A stretch of 16,707 bases of DNA from Methanimicrococcus sp. (lineage in GTDB: Archaea > Halobacteriota > Methanosarcinia > Methanosarcinales > Methanosarcinaceae): positions 1-16,707 of the forward strand of contig WRDC01000018.1 in the NCBI GenBank assembly GCA_009783635.1, given 5' to 3'. Both the position numbers and the translations under genes were made by a program. The notes below the pieces were generated by a model. The model was not told the origin of the DNA and ran no database searches. It saw nothing but the letters and a program-made list of their open reading frames with translations. Below, one piece after another: positions 13,141-16,707 of this stretch (within the stretch, counting starts at the first letter, position 1; every line of letters starts with the position of its first letter).

Positions 13141-16100
13141 TCAGAAAACAACGCGGACGGTGTTTCCGTTTAAGACGTCTCTTTCCGTCACGTCGACTCT
13201 CGCTTCCGTGCTGCCGTATTTAATCGTGTATCCGCCCATCGGCTTAACAGCGAAATTCGTGCTGTCGTTGGTCGGGCCGGTGGTTGAATACGGAACCCTG
13301 AAAGAGAAGTTGCCGTTTGCGTCGGCGGTCGTGCTTTGGGCGTAGTTGTAAATACGGTATTGGTTCGTCTGAATCGTCAGAGACAGATTAACAGTCGCGT
13401 TCGGCTCAGCCTTACCTGTCAAAACGGCGCCTTCCACATACTCAAAGACTTTCACATAACCGGTGTTGGACGTTGAAATATTCTGATTGTAAAATTGGTT
13501 GTAAATATCTTTGTAAAGCATTTCCTGCGAAGCCATGCTGCTGATGTACGAAGCCGGAATACTTTCATAGACAAAACGGTACTGTTCCAATCCGTTTGCG
13601 TCCAACATATGAAGGCGGAACACCATTGAATCGAAGTACCGTTCGCTGCCGATAATGGATTGATTCTGACCGTTCAGGTCGACAACAATGCGGTAGTTCT
13701 CCATATCCAATGTCCAAGCCGTCATCGCGTAGAATTTACTCATTCCCGAAGCCATTTCAATATCCGTCACAATGTAACGGGCGCCGACATAACCCTCGCG
13801 CGGGTCAATGTCGGTCAAATAGCGGGTCGCTTCTTTTTCACTCTCCGCGACGAAGAAGGGGGCAGCGCCCGGAATCATTTCATCGGTGACATTGCCGCGT
13901 CGGCCGCCGACACCGAACTGGAACGGGTTGGCGTTGACCATGCGCTTACCGATGACTTCCAGCCAGTGGCCGTAATCCCACCAAGAAAGCACACCGTAAG
14001 CAACGCCCGGATAATCAAACGGAACAATACTCGCCTGATTCTCGAAATATTCAATACCGATGCCTGCGACCTTATCAGGAATACCGTCGCCGTCAATGTC
14101 CTGAAGAGGTTCTTCATAACGGCCGTACCAGTCCAATCCGGGAACAGGCGTGTTGTCTTTCATCCAAAGGGCCGCGCCGATCCAAGCCTCGTTCGGTCCG
14201 CCGGTTCCCGAAGTATATTGAACCGTTAAACCGTAAGTCGGCACGAGAATAAAGCCGAGCGCGACAATCAAAACAACGGCGGCAATCGCAATTTTTTCAT
14301 TACCGTTATCTTTCTTAGAAGCTTTTACTTTTGAAGATTGGCGGCGTGATTTGGCAACTTCCTGCTTGGACGAATAAACAGGAGCCGGCTCATCTTTCTT
14401 TTTGCGCGCGTCTTCCGACAGGAAGTTCTTCTTCAAGAGGACCCAAGCCTCTTCCGCCTTGACAACGATTGCCAGCTCTCTGAAAATCCACGCTGTCAGA
14501 ATGACTGAAGGCACGATGAAATAATAACTGAATCTGTTCTGCTGGACCAAAGACCACAGTAAAACGATTGTCCACACGGCCAACAAGGTCTTTTCCATGC
14601 TGTTGTTTTTGACAGCCGAATAAGCCAGCATCGGAAGCGCGATAATCCAAATGTAGCCCATCACCGAGAAAGACTGATAAATCTTCAAGGCAGCGCCTGA
14701 CGCGAATAAAATGATTAAAAAGGTACACGTTCCCCCAATCAAAATCATCTGTTTATGGCTGTCCTTGCGTAAATATTTCGTTGCCAGAAGCGGAATGGTG
14801 AAGACCAGCGCGGCAGTTATGATCGTAAAAATCAGCGGTGACACAATGCTCTGGCCGTATATGTTTGTAAAGAACGGAGAAGCTTCTCCAATCGTCAACG
14901 CGCCGCCGGTTCTTGTGAAGAAACCGACAACACCGAGGAGAGCGTTTTTGATGGTCTCGGAAATCAGACTGCCGGTAACGGAGCCGATGGCAAGAAGACC
15001 GACCAGAATTGCGGGATAGAAAATTTCATCCAGCTTCTTCTTATCCAAAACATATGAAAGAAGAGCCATGAAAGCCATCGCAATGATACCGGCGCTCAAA
15101 GCCAAGATGTGAAGCGTCTTATATTCACCAATCTGCGGCGTGATTATAACGATACACAGGTCAATCAGGAAGATAATGATACCCGTTACGGCAATGAATG
15201 CCGTTCCTTCTTTTCTTAAGTGATTAATCATCATCTGGACCGTGATGAATATACCGATAATGAAAGCGAAGAGAAGAGCGCCTTCCCAAACAAGGGTATA
15301 GGCCGCCATCGTTGCGCCGGTCAAGATCGCGTAAGGCAGAATCGGCTTAAAGCCGGAAAGTTTTCCCTTAAACAACTCTTCATAGGTGATGATTTTATCC
15401 TTGGCTTTCAGGAGCGTGGCGACCAAAAAGAAAATAGTGAGGGTGCTGAAAAGAACTTCGGCAACGTGGTGGTCACTAAAACCGATGATGCTTCGGGAGA
15501 GGAATTGTCCGGGAGCAACGGCCAGCAGGAAAGCGGAGAAGAGACCGATCGGTCTGCTGTCAAAGATTTTCTTGGCGGCAAAGTAAACGGCAATCACACA
15601 CAACGCTGCGAGGAAACACGGCCAGTAGGCGAAAATTGTCATGGCGAACTGTTCGGTTTCATTTCCGGTGATAATCTGAAGGAACTTAATAACGGTCGCC
15701 GTCATTATATCGAAAAGCGGAGCAAATGCCTGACTTGTGCCGTACGGATACGTGGTGGCCGGATCAAACCACATCATGTGCGGATAATTGTGAAGGAGGT
15801 AATCGATATTACGCCAGTGGTACCAAGGGTCGTTTTCGCCGAGACGGATGAATCCGTTTTCCAAAAAAACGCCTGCTCGGGGCCTGATGCGGATATAGAA
15901 GGCCAAAAGAGCGGAAATCAGAACAGCAACGCCGTAAAACGCGCTGGTCATCAGACTGTTTTTGTCTTCAAATTTGCTTTTGTCAAACAGACTGCCAAAC
16001 GGTCCTTTCTTTTCGGACGTGACCTCTTGCTTCGTTTCGGTACGGTTTTGTTTTTCCGAATCCTCTTCGGTTTCCGTGATTTCCGCCTCATTCAATTCAG

Positions 16101-16227
16101 CGGAGGTCACAGAATCCGATGTTACCGGCTCTTCATAATTGGAATTTCCGGTGGCTGACTCAGCAGTATCCGGTTTTTTTGAAGGTCGGCGTTCTGAGGT
16201 CTGTTTATGTAAATTTCTTTTCGCCAA
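13141..16227 (-). CDS. aglB: AglB, archaeal dolichyl-phosphooligosaccharide-protein glycotransferase (STT3 family)
   Basis: About 1028 residues. It transfers lipid-linked glycans to Asn of N-X-S/T sites on exported proteins such as S-layer and archaellin. Order: a charged Ser/Thr/Glu-rich cytoplasmic tail (1-85), about a dozen membrane helices (95-590), a basic linker (600-645), a last helix (645-665) and an external catalytic-recognition domain. Motifs: D133 in GENDPWYH, D252-H-H with E257, TIGE at 445-448, the sequon-binding WWDYG at 749-753, and DIEM with K831 of the DxxM/DK motif at 822-831. I chose TTG 16227, with GAGGT eight bases upstream, since an ATG at 16365 would start before the promoter. 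A DxDxDG loop at 710-718 precedes WWDYG. The end is a beta-sandwich-like domain. Confidence 0.93.
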   Translation of the reverse strand: MAKRNLHKQTSERRPSKKPDTAESATGNSNYEEPVTSDSVTSAELNEAEITETEEDSEKQNRTETKQEVTSEKKGPFGSLFDKSKFEDKNSLMTSAFYGVAVLISALLAFYIRIRPRAGVFLENGFIRLGENDPWYHWRNIDYLLHNYPHMMWFDPATTYPYGTSQAFAPLFDIMTATVIKFLQIITGNETEQFAMTIFAYWPCFLAALCVIAVYFAAKKIFDSRPIGLFSAFLLAVAPGQFLSRSIIGFSDHHVAEVLFSTLTIFFLVATLLKAKDKIITYEELFKGKLSGFKPILPYAILTGATMAAYTLVWEGALLFAFIIGIFITVQMMINHLRKEGTAFIAVTGIIIFLIDLCIVIITPQIGEYKTLHILALSAGIIAMAFMALLSYVLDKKKLDEIFYPAILVGLLAIGSVTGSLISETIKNALLGVVGFFTRTGGALTIGEASPFFTNIYGQSIVSPLIFTIITAALVFTIPLLATKYLRKDSHKQMILIGGTCTFLIILFASGAALKIYQSFSVMGYIWIIALPMLAYSAVKNNSMEKTLLAVWTIVLLWSLVQQNRFSYYFIVPSVILTAWIFRELAIVVKAEEAWVLLKKNFLSEDARKKKDEPAPVYSSKQEVAKSRRQSSKVKASKKDNGNEKIAIAAVVLIVALGFILVPTYGLTVQYTSGTGGPNEAWIGAALWMKDNTPVPGLDWYGRYEEPLQDIDGDGIPDKVAGIGIEYFENQASIVPFDYPGVAYGVLSWWDYGHWLEVIGKRMVNANPFQFGVGGRRGNVTDEMIPGAAPFFVAESEKEATRYLTDIDPREGYVGARYIVTDIEMASGMSKFYAMTAWTLDMENYRIVVDLNGQNQSIIGSERYFDSMVFRLHMLDANGLEQYRFVYESIPASYISSMASQEMLYKDIYNQFYNQNISTSNTGYVKVFEYVEGAVLTGKAEPNATVNLSLTIQTNQYRIYNYAQSTTADANGNFSFRVPYSTTGPTNDSTNFAVKPMGGYTIKYGSTEARVDVTERDVLNGNTVRVVF

Positions 16228-16255
16228 GATGATAACCTCGAAAAATACAATGAAT

Positions 16256-16263
16256 AATATAAA
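16256..16263 (-). promoter_or_regulatory. TATA box of aglB
   Basis: GTTTTATATT on the minus strand, some 30-36 bases before TTG 16227. It lies inside the open frame that would result from starting at ATG 16365 and so argues for the shorter protein. Confidence 0.5.
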
Positions 16264-16276
16264 ACAACTTATAATA

Positions 16277-16322
16277 GTATCCGCCTGCCGAAAGAGACAC
16301 AGGATGTATCCGGCAGGGTGTC
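16277..16322. other. Interleaved inverted repeats with pseudoknot topology
   Basis: CCTGCCG (16284-16290) pairs with CGGCAGG (16311-16317), and GACAC (16296-16300), inside the first loop, pairs with GTGTC (16318-16322), right after the first stem's second arm. The order A-B-A'-B' is that of an H-type pseudoknot on either strand. GTATCCG also occurs twice (16277 and 16306), and GGAT-GT-ATCC forms a mini-hairpin. It lies in the 318-base divergent gap between aglB and hisD (16228-16545), in which I see no gene. Confidence 0.4.
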
Positions 16323-16405
16323 GATGTGTATTATTTTTCGGTCTTTTAATCCGGCCGCCTGACATAAAACACGAACAGGCCGCCTTGCCGAATCAAACGC
16401 CCAAA

Positions 16406-16437
16406 TAAATAACTAATAATACTGCACAAGTTATTTA
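16406..16437. promoter_or_regulatory. 9-bp inverted repeat in the aglB-hisD divergent region
   Basis: TAAATAACT (16406-16414) and AGTTATTTA (16429-16437) are perfect inverted copies separated by 14 bases. Placement between divergent promoters fits an operator for a dimeric regulator, but AT-rich DNA gives such symmetry fairly often. Confidence 0.35.
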
Positions 16438-16481
16438 ATTCTATCTTAAATCTATTAAAGTCGATGGAAGCAATTATTTCA

Positions 16482-16489
16482 TATTAAAA
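16482..16489 (+). promoter_or_regulatory. Possible TATA box of hisD
   Basis: CATATTAAAAC is the best-placed TATA-like element before hisD; a start near 16512 would give a leader of about 35 bases including the GGGGGA ribosome binding site. CTTAAATCTA near 16445 is an alternative. Confidence 0.3.
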
Positions 16490-16545
16490 CATCTGTTTTC
16501 GGCAAAAGAGTAAAGTTTATTTGAGTTTGGGGGATTGTTCAATTC

Positions 16546-16707
16546 ATGCTTTGTAAAAAATTATCCGAGTTATCCGAATCAGATTTGAATCAATTGACGG
16601 AACGCGGGAAAGGGCGGACGGATGTCGGCGCGGTTGTTGATGCCATTTTAGAAAATGTCAAACAAAACGGCGACGCCGCTATCCTTGATTATGCGAGACA
16701 GTTTGAC
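16546..16707 (+). CDS. hisD: Histidinol dehydrogenase, N-terminal fragment cut by the window end
   Basis: The first 54 codons of a gene that continues beyond the window. Its sequence, with RGKGRTDVGAVVDAILENVK and then NGDAAILDYARQFD, matches the N-terminus of HisD, which oxidises L-histidinol to L-histidine with NAD in the last two steps of histidine synthesis. The catalytic and zinc-binding residues lie in the missing part. The start ATG 16546 is preceded by GGGGGA some 12 bases away. It is divergent from aglB. Confidence 0.85.
   Translation, partial: MLCKKLSELSESDLNQLTERGKGRTDVGAVVDAILENVKQNGDAAILDYARQFD

Noticed and set aside
15220..16158. 312-codon open frame on the plus strand
   Set aside because: It lies wholly antisense to aglB, whose motifs are unmistakable, and shows no protein-family features of its own.
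16228..16365. N-terminal extension of AglB from ATG 16365
   Set aside because: It contains the likely TATA box and ribosome binding site for TTG 16227, and its residues do not look like an AglB N-terminus.

Overview
The window is chromosomal DNA from an archaeon, most likely a methanogen. Diagnostic genes are the translation factor aIF2-alpha beside the H/ACA protein Nop10, a PAC2-type proteasome-assembly ATPase-independent chaperone, an archaeal class I CCA-adding enzyme, an AglB oligosaccharyltransferase, and the two-subunit aconitase-X enzyme plus UbiD-type decarboxylase of the modified archaeal mevalonate pathway. TATA boxes of the TTTATATA type precede several genes. The protein style (GlmM, AglB) looks closest to Methanosarcinales to me, but this is an impression; genus cannot be fixed from the sequence alone.

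Layout. 128-2285 (+): a stand-alone response-regulator receiver, a HEAT-repeat protein carrying a 15-bp tandem repeat, and a TauE/SafE-type anion exporter, closely spaced. 2429-5765 (-): an operon-like run aIF2-alpha, nop10, PAC2 protein, glmM. 5766-6221: a divergent promoter region filled with a degenerate tandem array. 6222-10356 (+): anhydromevalonate phosphate decarboxylase (UbiD family), phosphomevalonate dehydratase large and small subunits, and a B12-binding-type radical SAM protein. 10432-11220 (-): a YhhQ-family queuosine/7-deazaguanine precursor transporter. 11586-12995 (+): CCA-adding tRNA nucleotidyltransferase, preceded by a perfect 28-bp tandem array. 13141-16227 (-): aglB. 16546-end (+): the 5' part of hisD, cut by the window edge.

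Functional logic. The (+) operon at 6222-10356 supplies the dehydration and decarboxylation steps that turn 5-phosphomevalonate into isopentenyl phosphate for archaeal lipids; the radical SAM gene just behind it has no assigned function. glmM provides glucosamine-1-phosphate for UDP-GlcNAc, a precursor relevant to the glycans AglB transfers, though the two genes are not adjacent. aIF2-alpha, Nop10 and the CCA enzyme serve translation and RNA maturation.

The most unusual theme is local tandem duplication: five unrelated repeat arrays with periods of 15, 9, 23, 12-17 and 28 bp lie in or between ordinary housekeeping genes, along with a small dispersed palindromic element present three times. 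I see no CRISPR array, no insertion sequence, no tRNA or rRNA gene, and no defence system.
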